64,000 bases of DNA from Actinophytocola sp. GTDB lineage: Bacteria > Actinomycetota > Actinomycetes > Mycobacteriales > Pseudonocardiaceae. A program made the translations under genes and the position numbers. Positions within the stretch are counted from its first letter, which is position 1, and every line of letters begins with the position of its first letter. This document shows positions 42,615 through 51,546 of this stretch, piece after piece. The DNA is taken from the NCBI GenBank assembly GCA_009377475.1, contig WHTY01000004.1, positions 1-64,000 on the forward strand. The letters run 5' to 3'. The notes under the pieces were generated by a model that made no database searches, was not told where the DNA came from, and was given only the letters and a program-made list of their open reading frames with translations.

Positions 42615-43579
42615 CACCGCGCGGTGTGCAGCAGCTCCTCCGCCGTACGCAGCGTGTTCAGCCCTTCCTGCAGGCTGACGACGTCGGACGACAGCTCGCG
42701 CACGGCGTCGCGGAACTTCTCGATCTCCACCCGAAGCGGCTCCCGCTTCTTGATCGCGAACCGGGTGACGTCGCCCTCCGCGACGCCCCGGAACGTCGCG
42801 ATGGACGTCCAGTCGGTGTTGAGCACGCCGTTGGCGTAGAAGGTCAGGTCGGCGGTGAGCGTGTCCGCGACGAACGCGCCGGTGTCACCGGTGACGACGG
42901 TGACCCGCTCCTTCATCGGGGACAGCCAGTTCACGAGGTGGTTGGTGATGGTGCCGTTCGCGAGCCGCCCTGTCGCGGCGACCATGTCCTCGTGCGGCCT
43001 GCCTGACCGGTTGGTGACCTGCGCCGCGACGGTGGCGTAGTCGGACTTCGCCAGCCACGCTGTCAGGTCGATGTCGTGCGTCGCGAGGTCCTTGACGACG
43101 CCGACGTCGCAGATCCTGGTCGGGAACGGCCCCTGCCTGCGAGTGGCGATCTGGTAGATGTCGCCGAGGTCGCCGTTCGCCATCCGCTCCCGCAACGACT
43201 GCAACGCGGGGTTGTAGCGCTCGATGTGGCCGACAGCGCCGAGGACGTCGTTCCTGGTGAACGCGTCGACCACTCGCTGGCCGGCCGCGACGCTGTGCGC
43301 GATCGGCTTCTCGATCAACGTCGGGATGCGTGCCTCGGCGAGCGCGATCGCGACCTCCTCGTGCAGCGCGGTCGGCACGGCGCACACCGCCATGTCGAGC
43401 CCGGCGGCGATCAGCTCCTCGATCGAGCCGAGCACCGGCAGCGCGCCGGCCACACCGTGCGGGTCGCCGGTCGCGTCGGCAACGGCGACCAGCGTGAGGC
43501 CGTCGACCTCGCGCAACACCCGCGCGTGGTGTTTGCCCATCATGCCGAGGCCGATCAGCCCGACTCGCAGCTCTGCCAT
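42611..43579 (-). CDS. Gfo/Idh/MocA sugar dehydrogenase
   Basis: A 322-residue NAD(P)-dependent oxidoreductase. The Rossmann loop is RVGLIGLGMMGKHHARVL and the catalytic Lys is in TLIEKPIAHS, with CDVGVVKDLATHDID supplying the active-site Asp/His. It is paired with the upstream aminotransferase (1 nt gap), the arrangement used to make 3-amino sugars from UDP-sugars (WbpB/WbpE or WlbA/WlbC). The LpxA-like acyltransferase at 49528 could add the acyl group. Substrate inferred from this set only. Confidence 0.83.
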   Translation of the reverse strand: MAELRVGLIGLGMMGKHHARVLREVDGLTLVAVADATGDPHGVAGALPVLGSIEELIAAGLDMAVCAVPTALHEEVAIALAEARIPTLIEKPIAHSVAAGQRVVDAFTRNDVLGAVGHIERYNPALQSLRERMANGDLGDIYQIATRRQGPFPTRICDVGVVKDLATHDIDLTAWLAKSDYATVAAQVTNRSGRPHEDMVAATGRLANGTITNHLVNWLSPMKERVTVVTGDTGAFVADTLTADLTFYANGVLNTDWTSIATFRGVAEGDVTRFAIKKREPLRVEIEKFRDAVRELSSDVVSLQEGLNTLRTAEELLHTARC

Positions 43580-43580
43580 C

Positions 43581-44672
43581 TCATGCACCTGCCTTGGCCA
43601 GCGTGTTGACCGCCGCCACGATGCGCTCGCGGTTCTCGTCGTCCAGCGCGGGGTGCACCGGCAGCGACAGCACGGTTGCGGCGGCCCGCGCCGTGTTGGG
43701 GAGGTCCGCCGTGCGCGCGAACGATGGCAGCTCGTGGTTCGGGATCGGGTAGTACACACCGGAGCCGATCTGGTGCTCGTCGCGCAGCGCGGCGACGAAG
43801 CCGTCGCGGTCATCGGGCACCGTGACCGTGTACTGGTGGTAGACGTGCTCCGCGCCGTCCGCGACGGCGGGGATGCCAACGCCGTCCAGCGCACCGTCGA
43901 AGTACCGGGCGTTGGCCTGCCGCTGCCGGGTCCACTCGGCCAGCCGGGTGAGCTGCACCCTGCCGATGGCGGCGTGCAGGTCGGACATGCGGGCGTTGAA
44001 GCCGAGGACCTCGTTCTCGTACTGCCGCCGCATGCCCTGGTTGCGCAGCAGCCGGAGCTGCCGCTCGACGTCGGCGTCCGCCGTGGAGACCATGCCGCCC
44101 TCCCCGGACGTCATGTTCTTGGTCGGGTAGAGGCTGAACATCCCGAACGCGCCGAACGTGCCGACCGGCTGGCCGTCGAGTCGCGCGCCGTGCGCCTGCG
44201 CGGCGTCCTCGAACAGGGCGAGCCCGTGCCGTTCGGCCACCGCGCGCAGCGCGGGCATGTTCGCGGGGTGCCCGTACAGGTGCACCGGCATGATGCCCGT
44301 GGTCCGCTCCGTCACGAGGCTGGCGACGTGGTCCGGGTCGAGGCAGTAGTGCGCGAGTTCGATGTCCGCGAACACGGGGGTCGCGCCGGTCAGCGCGACG
44401 GCGTTGGCGGTGGCGGCGAAGGTGAACGACGGCACGATGACCTCGTCCCCCGGCCCGACCCCCGCCGCGAGCAACCCGAGGTGCAGCCCCGCGGTGCCGG
44501 AGTTGACGGCGACCACCGGCCTGCCGTCGAGCAGGACGTCGCTGAACTCGCGCTCGAAGTCGGCCACCTCCGTGCCCTGCGCGAGCATGCCGGAGCGCAG
44601 CACGGCGTCGACGGCGTCGCGTTCGGCGTCACCGATGATCGGCTTCGCCGCCGGGATGAAGCTCCTGCTCAC
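43581..44672 (-). CDS. DegT/DnrJ/EryC1 sugar aminotransferase
   Basis: A 363-residue PLP enzyme. Lys is in FSLYPTKNMTSGEGG, the cofactor Asp in LALFEDAAQAHGA, and PLP phosphate contacts in VVAVNSGTAGLHLGL. It resembles WbpE-type 3-keto-sugar aminotransferases more than PseC, and it is directly followed by a Gfo/Idh dehydrogenase. It probably aminates the keto sugar made by that enzyme. GTG start at 44672 with GAGGA upstream. Confidence 0.88.
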   Translation of the reverse strand: MSRSFIPAAKPIIGDAERDAVDAVLRSGMLAQGTEVADFEREFSDVLLDGRPVVAVNSGTAGLHLGLLAAGVGPGDEVIVPSFTFAATANAVALTGATPVFADIELAHYCLDPDHVASLVTERTTGIMPVHLYGHPANMPALRAVAERHGLALFEDAAQAHGARLDGQPVGTFGAFGMFSLYPTKNMTSGEGGMVSTADADVERQLRLLRNQGMRRQYENEVLGFNARMSDLHAAIGRVQLTRLAEWTRQRQANARYFDGALDGVGIPAVADGAEHVYHQYTVTVPDDRDGFVAALRDEHQIGSGVYYPIPNHELPSFARTADLPNTARAAATVLSLPVHPALDDENRERIVAAVNTLAKAGA

Positions 44673-44715
44673 GCGGATCCTCGCGGGTCGTTACTGAGCT
44701 GATCGCTTCACCCTA

Positions 44716-44733
44716 TTACTCCACTCGGAGTAA
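44716..44733. terminator. Small hairpin between plsC-like and DegT genes
   Basis: TTACTCC-ACTC-GGAGTAA is a perfect 7-bp stem with 4-nt loop, 17 bases after the plsC-like stop and 44 before the aminotransferase start. It is a weak terminator at best because it is A/T-rich and has no U tract. An operator for the aminotransferase gene is the alternative. Confidence 0.35.
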
Positions 44734-44749
44734 CGATGTCCGGGATGCG

Positions 44750-45478
44750 CTAGTTCTCCCGGTCGAGCGCGGCGGCTTCCTCCGGCGTCGGCGCGGTGCC
44801 GCCGAGATGCGCGGGCAGCCACCACGGGTCCTCGTCGGGCGCTGGCGAGTCCGGGTAGTCGGCCTGCACCTTGTCGAGCAAGTCCTGCATCCGTTCCCGC
44901 AGGTCATGGGTGACCTTCTCGACGTCGCCCGCCTCGGGGTGGAATGCCTCGCCGGTCAGGATCGAGATCGGCACGTGCCGCTGCGTGAGGTTCTTCGGGC
45001 GGCCCTTCGTCCACAGCCGCTGCGTGCCCCACACCGCCATCGGCACGATCGGCACCCCGGCGTCGGCCGCCATGCGGGCCGCCCCGGACTTCAGCTCCTT
45101 CACGGTGAACGACCGGCTGATCGTGGCCTCGGGAAACACGCCGACGACCTGGCCGGACCGCAGCCGCTCGACCGCCTCGTCGTAGGACGCCTTGCCTGCG
45201 GCGCGGTCCACCGAGATATGGCGCATGCCGCGCATCAGCGGCCCCGCGATGCGGTTCTCGAACACCTCGCGCTTGGCCATGAACCGCACCAGCCGGTCTG
45301 CTGGCTGCGCGCCGAGTCCGCAGAAGATGAAGTCGAGGTAGCTCACGTGGGTGCACGCGATCACCGCCCCGCCCTTCGGCGGCACGTGCTCGGTGCCCTT
45401 GATGTCGAGTTTGAGGTCAAGCACGCGGAACATGGTTTTGCATGCGGCGATGACCGGCGGGTACACGAGATCTGCCAT
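44750..45478 (-). CDS. 1-acylglycerol-3-phosphate acyltransferase family (PlsC)
   Basis: A 242-residue acyltransferase for phospholipid or glycolipid acylation. The catalytic H(x4)D is CTHVSYLDFIFCG, and the second motif reads VFPEATISRSF (the usual FPEGTRS with changes). PIVPMAVWGTQRL completes the family pattern. A Pro/Asp-rich C-terminal tail of 40 residues. The ATG at 45478 has TAACCT 6 nt before it (leaderless). Confidence 0.87.
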   Translation of the reverse strand: MADLVYPPVIAACKTMFRVLDLKLDIKGTEHVPPKGGAVIACTHVSYLDFIFCGLGAQPADRLVRFMAKREVFENRIAGPLMRGMRHISVDRAAGKASYDEAVERLRSGQVVGVFPEATISRSFTVKELKSGAARMAADAGVPIVPMAVWGTQRLWTKGRPKNLTQRHVPISILTGEAFHPEAGDVEKVTHDLRERMQDLLDKVQADYPDSPAPDEDPWWLPAHLGGTAPTPEEAAALDREN

Positions 45479-45484
45479 GCCGCC

Positions 45485-45490
45485 AGGTTA
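45485..45490 (-). promoter_or_regulatory. -10 box (TAACCT) before plsC-like gene
   Basis: Ends 6 nt before the ATG at 45478; leaderless pattern. Confidence 0.5.
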
Positions 45491-45534
45491 CGCGAGCGTA
45501 GGTTCGACGTCCTATGCCGCTGGTCACTGCGGCG

Positions 45535-46362
45535 TCACTGCACGGTCGGCACCGGCACCGGCTCCGCGACCTGCTCCGACACCAGCGGCGTGTAGCCGAG
45601 CCGCTGACCGTTCCGGTTCGGGTGGTACGACTCCAGAACCGGGTACGACAGCCCGTTCACCCACTCGGCGTCGTCGCACACCGCGTGCCCGGTGAACTCC
45701 TTCCGGACGTCGAGGTACTCGACACCGCGTGCCAGCGCGCTCGCCTTGATCGCCCTGGCGAGCCGGTTGGCCGAGTCGTTCAGCGCCTGCTGCTCGGCGG
45801 GGCTGATCCGCGACCCCGCGTTGCACTGCTCGCCGTTGAACAGCCGGGGGTAGCCGACCGCGACGACCTGCGCCTGCGGCGCGCGGGCGACGATGTCGGC
45901 GTAGAGGCGATCGAGCCTGGCGGGCAGGACGTCGCGGATGATGCGGTTGGCCTCGTCGATCTCGTCCCAGCAGGTGTAGGGCCACGGCCGCGCGCACGCG
46001 GTGAGCACCGAGGCGAAGCCGATGTCGTTCCCGCCGACCTGCACGGTGACGTACCCGGTGGCGCTGGTGACGCTGCCGAGCTGGTTGCGGCGCACGTCGG
46101 CGACGCGCGAGCCGGAGCAGGCGGCGAACGTCAGCGCCGCGCCGATCTCGGCCGCGACGCGCACCGGGTAGGCCTGCGGCGAGCGGTAGCAGTCGCCGCT
46201 GTCCTCGAAGTACGTCCTGGTGCCGACGCCGGACGCGTACGAGTCGCCGAGCGCCGTGTAGCGCAGCGACTCCGCCGTGCCCTGCCCCGGAAGGACGAAC
46301 AGCGACCCGATCACCGCCATCGTCGCGAGGACCGCCTGGAAAGCGCGTCGGTGTGTGCCCAT
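45535..46362 (-). CDS. Secreted SGNH-family lipase/esterase
   Basis: A 275-residue exported hydrolase. Signal peptide about residues 1-31 ending at GQGTAE. The SGNH blocks are visible: YTALGDSYASGVG (Ser), the Gly in SGSRVADV, VQVGGNDIGF (Asn), and LESYHPNRNGQ (Asp/His region). Six cysteines can form three disulfides as in Streptomyces SGNH lipases. Acts outside the cell on lipid or acyl esters. GGGGG upstream of the ATG. In the rest of the gap to 46626 only one or two 21-bp repeat units (GCGAG at 46469) are seen. Confidence 0.87.
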   Translation of the reverse strand: MGTHRRAFQAVLATMAVIGSLFVLPGQGTAESLRYTALGDSYASGVGTRTYFEDSGDCYRSPQAYPVRVAAEIGAALTFAACSGSRVADVRRNQLGSVTSATGYVTVQVGGNDIGFASVLTACARPWPYTCWDEIDEANRIIRDVLPARLDRLYADIVARAPQAQVVAVGYPRLFNGEQCNAGSRISPAEQQALNDSANRLARAIKASALARGVEYLDVRKEFTGHAVCDDAEWVNGLSYPVLESYHPNRNGQRLGYTPLVSEQVAEPVPVPTVQ

Positions 46363-46626
46363 ATCGGCCCCCTGTAACGGCGTTAACCCGGCACGGCCTT
46401 CTCAGGGTGCGCCCCCGTTCGAGGCAAGGCAATCAGCCGAACGCTTGACGTCGGCTTAACACCCGGCTGCGAGTTTCACCCGTTCGAGCGGTGCAATTCG
46501 ACATCACTGGCGGAGCACGCCAACCTTGGCTATACGGACGTAATACTGCGTCTTTCCCGGTCTTTCCGGGTCTTTCCGGACCCAGCACATGGCGGCCATA
46601 CGCACGATCACCCCGACGGAGTCGCG

Positions 46627-48618
46627 TTGCCGATCGCACTGAGCCCCGGCGCGGCCATGACGACCGTCGGCGTCACGCTCCTGGTTGTGTTCGTCCCCGG
46701 CCTGCTCGCCGCGGCGGCCCTCGGCCTGCGCGGCTGGCTGCTCGTCGCGAGCGCGCCGCTCGTCACCTACGCCGTGGTCGGCATCGCGGGCCCGTGGCTG
46801 GCCATCGCGGGCGTGCCGTTCACCGTGACGACGTGCGCGCCGGCGACCCTGGTCGTCGTCGCGGCCTGCGCGGGGATCGGACTGCTGCGCCGCAGGCGGG
46901 CGGCGTTGTTCCGGCTGCGCAGGGACGACGTCAGCTCCCCGTGGCAGCGCGGCGCGCACCTTGCCGTCGTCGGCTGCGTGGTGGCCGCGGCGGTGATCGG
47001 CAGTGACGCGGTGCTCAGCGGCATGGGCACCCTGGCGGCCATCCCGCAGGACTGGGACGCCGCCTTCCACGCCAACGGCATCCACTACATCGCGGAGTCA
47101 CACGACAGCAGCCTCACCGGCATGGGGTCGCTGAACAAGTACGGCGACGGCACCGCGCTGTTCTACCCGAACGGCTACCACCTCATCGGCGCGCTGGTGT
47201 ACCAGCTCAGCGGCGTCTCGATCGCGGCGGTGCTCAACGCCCACACCGTGCTGCTGCCGGGTCTGCTCGCGCTCACGGCGGTCGCCCTGCTCCGGCAGTA
47301 CCGGAGCAGAGCGGTGTTCGCCGGGTTCACCGCCCTGCTCGCGATCGCCCCGGTCACGCTGCTCTACGCCTCGCTGGAGCGCGGGCCGCTGCTGACGTTC
47401 CTGGAAGGGCTGGTGCTGCTGCCAGCCGGTGTCGCTGTGCTGCGGCAACTGCTGACACACCGGGACGTCGCCTCGGCAGCCCTTGCCGTGCTGGCGCTGG
47501 TCGGTCTGCTCGCCATCCACCCGTCGACATTGTTCACCGGGCTGGTCTTCGGGATCCCGCTGCTGGCGCAGCACTGGCTCGCCGCGCGGTCGCGCATCGG
47601 CGGTGACCTGCTGGCGCTCGGCGGCGTCATCGCGGCGACCGCGCTGCTGGCCGCGCCGCACCTGATCGGCGCGGCGACCCGGCCCTCCCCCGGCGGCCTG
47701 ATCACCTGGCCCGCCGAGCTGGACATCCAGAGTGCGGTCGGGGCGCTGCTGGTGTTCCAGCACGACCAGCCGCTGCCGCAGCTCTGGCTCGGCGCGGCGC
47801 TCGGGCTCGGCCTTGTGTTCGTCCGCAGGCTCGGCGAGCTGCGGTGGCTCGCGGCGACCGCGCTGCTGACGAGCGTCGCGTGGGTCGTGGTCGCGACGTC
47901 GGACGCGCCGATCGTCACCACGCTCAGCCAGCCGCTGTGGAACGACCCGTGGCGGTTCATGGCGCTGGCGGCGCTGCCGCTGACGATGCTCGCCGCGCAC
48001 GGCCTCGCCGAGACGCAGTCGGTGGCCGCGCGGCTCGCGGCGGGCGTCCCGCGCACGTGGGTCGCTGGTGGCGTCGCGGTCGTAGTGCTCGCGGGCTTCG
48101 CCGGGGTGACCGGGCTGTTCTACACCGCTCCGAACACCGCCGTCGTCCACAAGGGCTTCGACATGGCGGACAGCGAGCGGGTCAGCGCCGCCGAGGTCGA
48201 AGCGATGCGGAGGCTCGGTGAGCTGGCCGCGCCCGGCGAGTGGGCGATGAACGACCGCTTCGACGGCACCGTGTGGACGTACGCGATCAGCGGCGTGCGC
48301 ACCGTCGCGGCGCATTACGACCGGCGGGCCACCCCGAGCCAGGCGCAGTTGCTGTCGCAGCGGTTCAAGCGCTACGGCAAGAGCCCCGACGTGCGGGCCG
48401 CTGCCGCCGAGCTGAACGTGCGCTGGGTGATCGTCGGCAAGCGCGGCTTCATCCACGAGGACAAACACCGGATCAACGGGCTCACCGGCCACCGCGCGAT
48501 GCCGTTCCTGACCAAGGTGTACGAGAACGACGGCGCGGTGATCTATCGGCTGGACCGCACGATCAACGGCTACGAGTTCACGTCGACGCTGCGTGGCGCA
48601 ACGTCGCCCGGGCGCTGA
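46627..48618 (+). CDS. Large polytopic membrane protein (DUF6541-like)
   Basis: A 663-residue protein with about twelve hydrophobic helices over residues 10-500 and a C-terminal extracytoplasmic domain (about 510-655). It resembles DUF6541 proteins, among them M. tuberculosis Rv3779 (about 666 residues), from length and the LLVVFVPGLLAAAALGLRG N-terminus. These look like GT-C glycosyltransferases, and an Asp/His-bearing first loop (PQDWDAAFHANGIHYIAES) fits. It may transfer a sugar from a polyprenyl carrier outside the membrane. TTG start at 46627 with GGAG upstream; ATG 46657 is possible. Confidence 0.7.
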   Translation: MPIALSPGAAMTTVGVTLLVVFVPGLLAAAALGLRGWLLVASAPLVTYAVVGIAGPWLAIAGVPFTVTTCAPATLVVVAACAGIGLLRRRRAALFRLRRDDVSSPWQRGAHLAVVGCVVAAAVIGSDAVLSGMGTLAAIPQDWDAAFHANGIHYIAESHDSSLTGMGSLNKYGDGTALFYPNGYHLIGALVYQLSGVSIAAVLNAHTVLLPGLLALTAVALLRQYRSRAVFAGFTALLAIAPVTLLYASLERGPLLTFLEGLVLLPAGVAVLRQLLTHRDVASAALAVLALVGLLAIHPSTLFTGLVFGIPLLAQHWLAARSRIGGDLLALGGVIAATALLAAPHLIGAATRPSPGGLITWPAELDIQSAVGALLVFQHDQPLPQLWLGAALGLGLVFVRRLGELRWLAATALLTSVAWVVVATSDAPIVTTLSQPLWNDPWRFMALAALPLTMLAAHGLAETQSVAARLAAGVPRTWVAGGVAVVVLAGFAGVTGLFYTAPNTAVVHKGFDMADSERVSAAEVEAMRRLGELAAPGEWAMNDRFDGTVWTYAISGVRTVAAHYDRRATPSQAQLLSQRFKRYGKSPDVRAAAAELNVRWVIVGKRGFIHEDKHRINGLTGHRAMPFLTKVYENDGAVIYRLDRTINGYEFTSTLRGATSPGR

Positions 48619-49531
48619 CCGCCGCGCCGCCCGCCGTGACCAGGTCCGCGACCAGGAACATCACGCGCGAGACGGCGGCGAACGCGAGCGCTTCCACCTG
48701 ACCGATCCCGGCCACGACCAGCACCGCGACGATCACGACCTCCCGCGCGCCAGCGCCAGCCGGGAAGATGAACGCGACGGTGCCCGCCGTCATCGCCAGC
48801 GCCATCGCGCCGACGCACAGCGCGAGGCCGGTCCAGCCGGGCGCGCCAACCGAGTTCGCCAACAGCCACAGGTGCAGGCCGTGTAGCACCTTCGCGACGC
48901 CGGATGCGCCGAGCGTCTTGCCGACCATCGCGCCGCTGAGGGTGTGCTCCAGCGCTGGCTTGCGCAGCAGCCGCAGCACCAACGACGTCCCCCACGTCAG
49001 CACGCGCGGGTGCAGCGCGACCAGCCCGATCGGGATCAGCGCGAGCATCCAGCGGGCGTTCGGGCTGGTGTCGAAGATGACCGGCAGCGCGATCAGCCCG
49101 GCGACCATCGCGGACACCATGATCACGCCGAGGTGCACAAGCGAAGCCACGAACACCCGCGCCCGCGCGAGGCCAGCCTGCTTGCCGAGCTCCATCTGGA
49201 GCAGGTAGCCCCACACCGAGCCGGGCACGTACTTGCCGAGCTGCCCGACGAGGTAGATCCGCGAGCTGCGGCGGTAGCCGACCGGCATGCCGAGGTGATC
49301 GATGATGACCTGCCAGCCGTAGACGGTCGCCGCGAGCGACGCCATCACCATGAGCTGCGACAACACCGCCGACTGCCACGGGATGTCGCCGAGGGTGGTC
49401 CAGAACTCCGTCCAGTGCTTGCCGAGCTGGTACACGGCGAACGCGGTCACGACGGCGATGGCCAGCCAGCGCAGCCCGTTGACGACCTGCGTCCTGGTGA
49501 GGGAGACCTGCCTGGTCCTCGTCTCGGTCAT
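48578..49531 (-). CDS. Flippase-like membrane protein (LPG synthase TM / UPF0104 family)
   Basis: A 317-residue protein with seven or eight membrane helices and the family blocks VGQLGKYVPGSVWGYLLQ and IFPAGAGAREVVIVAVLV. Members include the MprF N-terminal domain and AglD-like proteins, which move lipids or lipid-linked sugars. It overlaps the LpxA-like gene by 4 nt, so it is in an operon with GT4 and acyltransferase genes; lipid-linked glycan transport is plausible. Its 3' end overlaps the convergent membrane-protein gene by 41 nt. Confidence 0.8.
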   Translation of the reverse strand: MTETRTRQVSLTRTQVVNGLRWLAIAVVTAFAVYQLGKHWTEFWTTLGDIPWQSAVLSQLMVMASLAATVYGWQVIIDHLGMPVGYRRSSRIYLVGQLGKYVPGSVWGYLLQMELGKQAGLARARVFVASLVHLGVIMVSAMVAGLIALPVIFDTSPNARWMLALIPIGLVALHPRVLTWGTSLVLRLLRKPALEHTLSGAMVGKTLGASGVAKVLHGLHLWLLANSVGAPGWTGLALCVGAMALAMTAGTVAFIFPAGAGAREVVIVAVLVVAGIGQVEALAFAAVSRVMFLVADLVTAGGAAVSARATLRHAAST

Positions 49532-50214
49532 CCCGCCTCCCACGCCCGCACCAGTGCGCTCACGTCGGCGGGCAGGCCATCGACGTCCCACGGCCGCTGC
49601 TCGGTGATGCACGTCGTCAGCCGCTCGATCACGTCGTCGGCCACGCCGTTGCGGGACAGGCCAACGACGTTGACGCCGGTCACCCGCGCGGGCGCGCCGA
49701 CGCTGACGCTGAACGGTCCGATGTCGCCACGCACGACGGCGCCCATGCCGACCATCGCGCCAGGCCCAATCGCGCCGCGCTGGTGCACGGTGACGCCGAG
49801 CCCGAGGTTGGCCAGCGACCACACCTCGCTGTGTCCCCCGACGACGACGTTCGACCCGAGGGTGACGTCGTCGCCGATCACGCAGTCGTGGGCGACGTGG
49901 CTGCCGCGCAGGAAGTAGCCGTTGCCGCCGATGTCGGTGCTGCGCTCGGTGCCCTGGTGGGCGCTGAAGTACTCGCGGATGCGGTTGCCGTCGCCGATGG
50001 TGACGCCGTGGCCGTCGAGCTCGCCCTCCCACGCGGCGGGGTGCGGCGCGGCGCGATGCGACGCCGGGGTGCCGATCGTGACGTGCGGCCCGATCCAGTT
50101 GCCTGAGCCGATGACCGTGGGGCCGACGATGACCGCGAACGGGCCGATGACGTTGTCGTCGCCCAGCTCGACTCCGTCGCCGATGACGGCGCTGGGGTGG
50201 ATGCGGTTACCCAC
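49528..50214 (-). CDS. LpxA-like hexapeptide acyltransferase
   Basis: A 228-residue left-handed beta-helix protein with hexad repeats from residue 4 (IHPSAVIGDGVELGDDNVIG) to about 165, and the LpxA-type loop around EYFSAHQGTE and NGYFLRGSHVAHDCVIGDD with the catalytic His. It should acylate a UDP-amino sugar. With the DegT and Gfo/Idh genes 5 kb away it could complete synthesis of an acylated amino sugar. LpxA itself is not expected in an actinobacterium. Overlaps both neighbours. Confidence 0.82.
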   Translation of the reverse strand: MGNRIHPSAVIGDGVELGDDNVIGPFAVIVGPTVIGSGNWIGPHVTIGTPASHRAAPHPAAWEGELDGHGVTIGDGNRIREYFSAHQGTERSTDIGGNGYFLRGSHVAHDCVIGDDVTLGSNVVVGGHSEVWSLANLGLGVTVHQRGAIGPGAMVGMGAVVRGDIGPFSVSVGAPARVTGVNVVGLSRNGVADDVIERLTTCITEQRPWDVDGLPADVSALVRAWEAG

Positions 50215-51397
50215 GCGGTCGCCTCGCCAGGTCGGTCAGCACCTCGATGTGCTTGTCGATGACCGCCGACATCGTGAAGTGCTTGTCGACGATCGACGCG
50301 CCCTCGGCCGCCATGCGCCGCGACTCCTCGGGGTTGCGGATGACCTCGACCAGTCGTTCGGCAACGGCGTCCGGCGCGTGCTTCGGTACCAGGTGCAGGT
50401 GGACGCGGTCGATGGTCTTGATGTCGCCGAAGTGGTCCTCCTCGATCGCGGCGACCTGCGGCACGCCCGCGGCGAGTGTTTCGAGGCAGGCGGTGCCGAA
50501 GCCGATGCCCTGGAGGCTGTGGCACTCGACGTCGGCGGCGGCGAGGTAGTGCGGCACGTCGGCCTTCGGCACGGCGCCGGTGGTGATGATCGCGTCGCGC
50601 ACGCCCAGCTCGTCGGCGCGGCGCAGGAAGGCGTCGTAGTAGATGCCGCCGACGACGACCAGCTTCGCGTCGGGGTGTTCTGTGAGCACCCGCGGCATCG
50701 CCTCGACCAGCGTGACCCGATCTCGCAACGGGATGACGTGACCGACGGACAGGATCATCGGCGCGTCCCCGACGCCCAGCCGCTCGCGGATGCCGGTCGG
50801 GTCGCCGCCGCGCGTCCACTCCGGTTCGAGGCCGACCGGGATGTCCACTGTGCCGGACGCGCCGCGGGCGTACCTGCGGTTGATGTAGTCGTCCATCAGC
50901 GAGTCCATGACGACGTGCACCGGCTTGTAGCGACGCAGGATCGGCGCGACGAGGCAGGCGTCCAAGGCGCGGAACACCGCCTGGTATATCGGCTTCGGGC
51001 TCTCCAGCCTGGTGTGCACGCTCAGCAAGACCGGGACGTCGTTGCGCCGCGCCCACCTGCCAGTCGCCCAGGTCAGGTCGAAGAACTGACCGTGCTGGTG
51101 GATCACGTCCGGCCGGAACTCCCCGAGCAGTTCGCGCAGCCTGCGTGGCAGCGACGGCCTGGTGGCGAAGGCGAGATCGAAGTTGATCGCGAGTTTCGTC
51201 TTGGGCAGCCGGACGGCGGGCAACCGCGCGATCCGGACGCCGTCGACGTCCTCCGCTACGGGCGCGCCGGGGTACTCGGCGGTGATGACCAGCACCTCGT
51301 GGCCCCGCCCGACGTAGCCCTTCGCGAGCGACTCGGCCATGTGCGCGCTGCCGCCCACCCGTGGCGGGTAGAAGTTGTTGACGACGGCGATTCTCAT
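50207..51397 (-). CDS. GT4 family glycosyltransferase
   Basis: A 396-residue GT-B retaining glycosyltransferase. The N-terminus VVNNFYPPRVGGSAHMAESL contains the GGS/A acceptor-loop motif, and the C-terminal E-x7-E region is GIGFGTACLETLAAGVPQVA (variant). It uses a nucleotide sugar to extend a lipid-linked or envelope glycan. It is the first gene of the GT4-LpxA-flippase operon. GGAG lies 7 nt before the ATG. Confidence 0.87.
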   Translation of the reverse strand: MRIAVVNNFYPPRVGGSAHMAESLAKGYVGRGHEVLVITAEYPGAPVAEDVDGVRIARLPAVRLPKTKLAINFDLAFATRPSLPRRLRELLGEFRPDVIHQHGQFFDLTWATGRWARRNDVPVLLSVHTRLESPKPIYQAVFRALDACLVAPILRRYKPVHVVMDSLMDDYINRRYARGASGTVDIPVGLEPEWTRGGDPTGIRERLGVGDAPMILSVGHVIPLRDRVTLVEAMPRVLTEHPDAKLVVVGGIYYDAFLRRADELGVRDAIITTGAVPKADVPHYLAAADVECHSLQGIGFGTACLETLAAGVPQVAAIEEDHFGDIKTIDRVHLHLVPKHAPDAVAERLVEVIRNPEESRRMAAEGASIVDKHFTMSAVIDKHIEVLTDLARRPRG

Positions 51398-51532
51398 GCA
51401 CGCTCCGGGTGCGGTGTGTGTCCGATAAAGACCCGGCCAGACGATATGCGCCGCTGGGGTGGTGGCCCTACGCGGGGCGACGCGGGTAGAGCCGCGTCGG
51501 CCACGGGGTCGAGCCCTGCTGCCCGCGCGCTA

Positions 51533-51538
51533 TAGGCT
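51533..51538 (+). promoter_or_regulatory. -10 box (TAGGCT) before lhgO-like gene
   Basis: Ends 8 nt before the GTG at 51547; leaderless pattern. Confidence 0.5.
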
Positions 51539-51546
51539 GCGATGCC

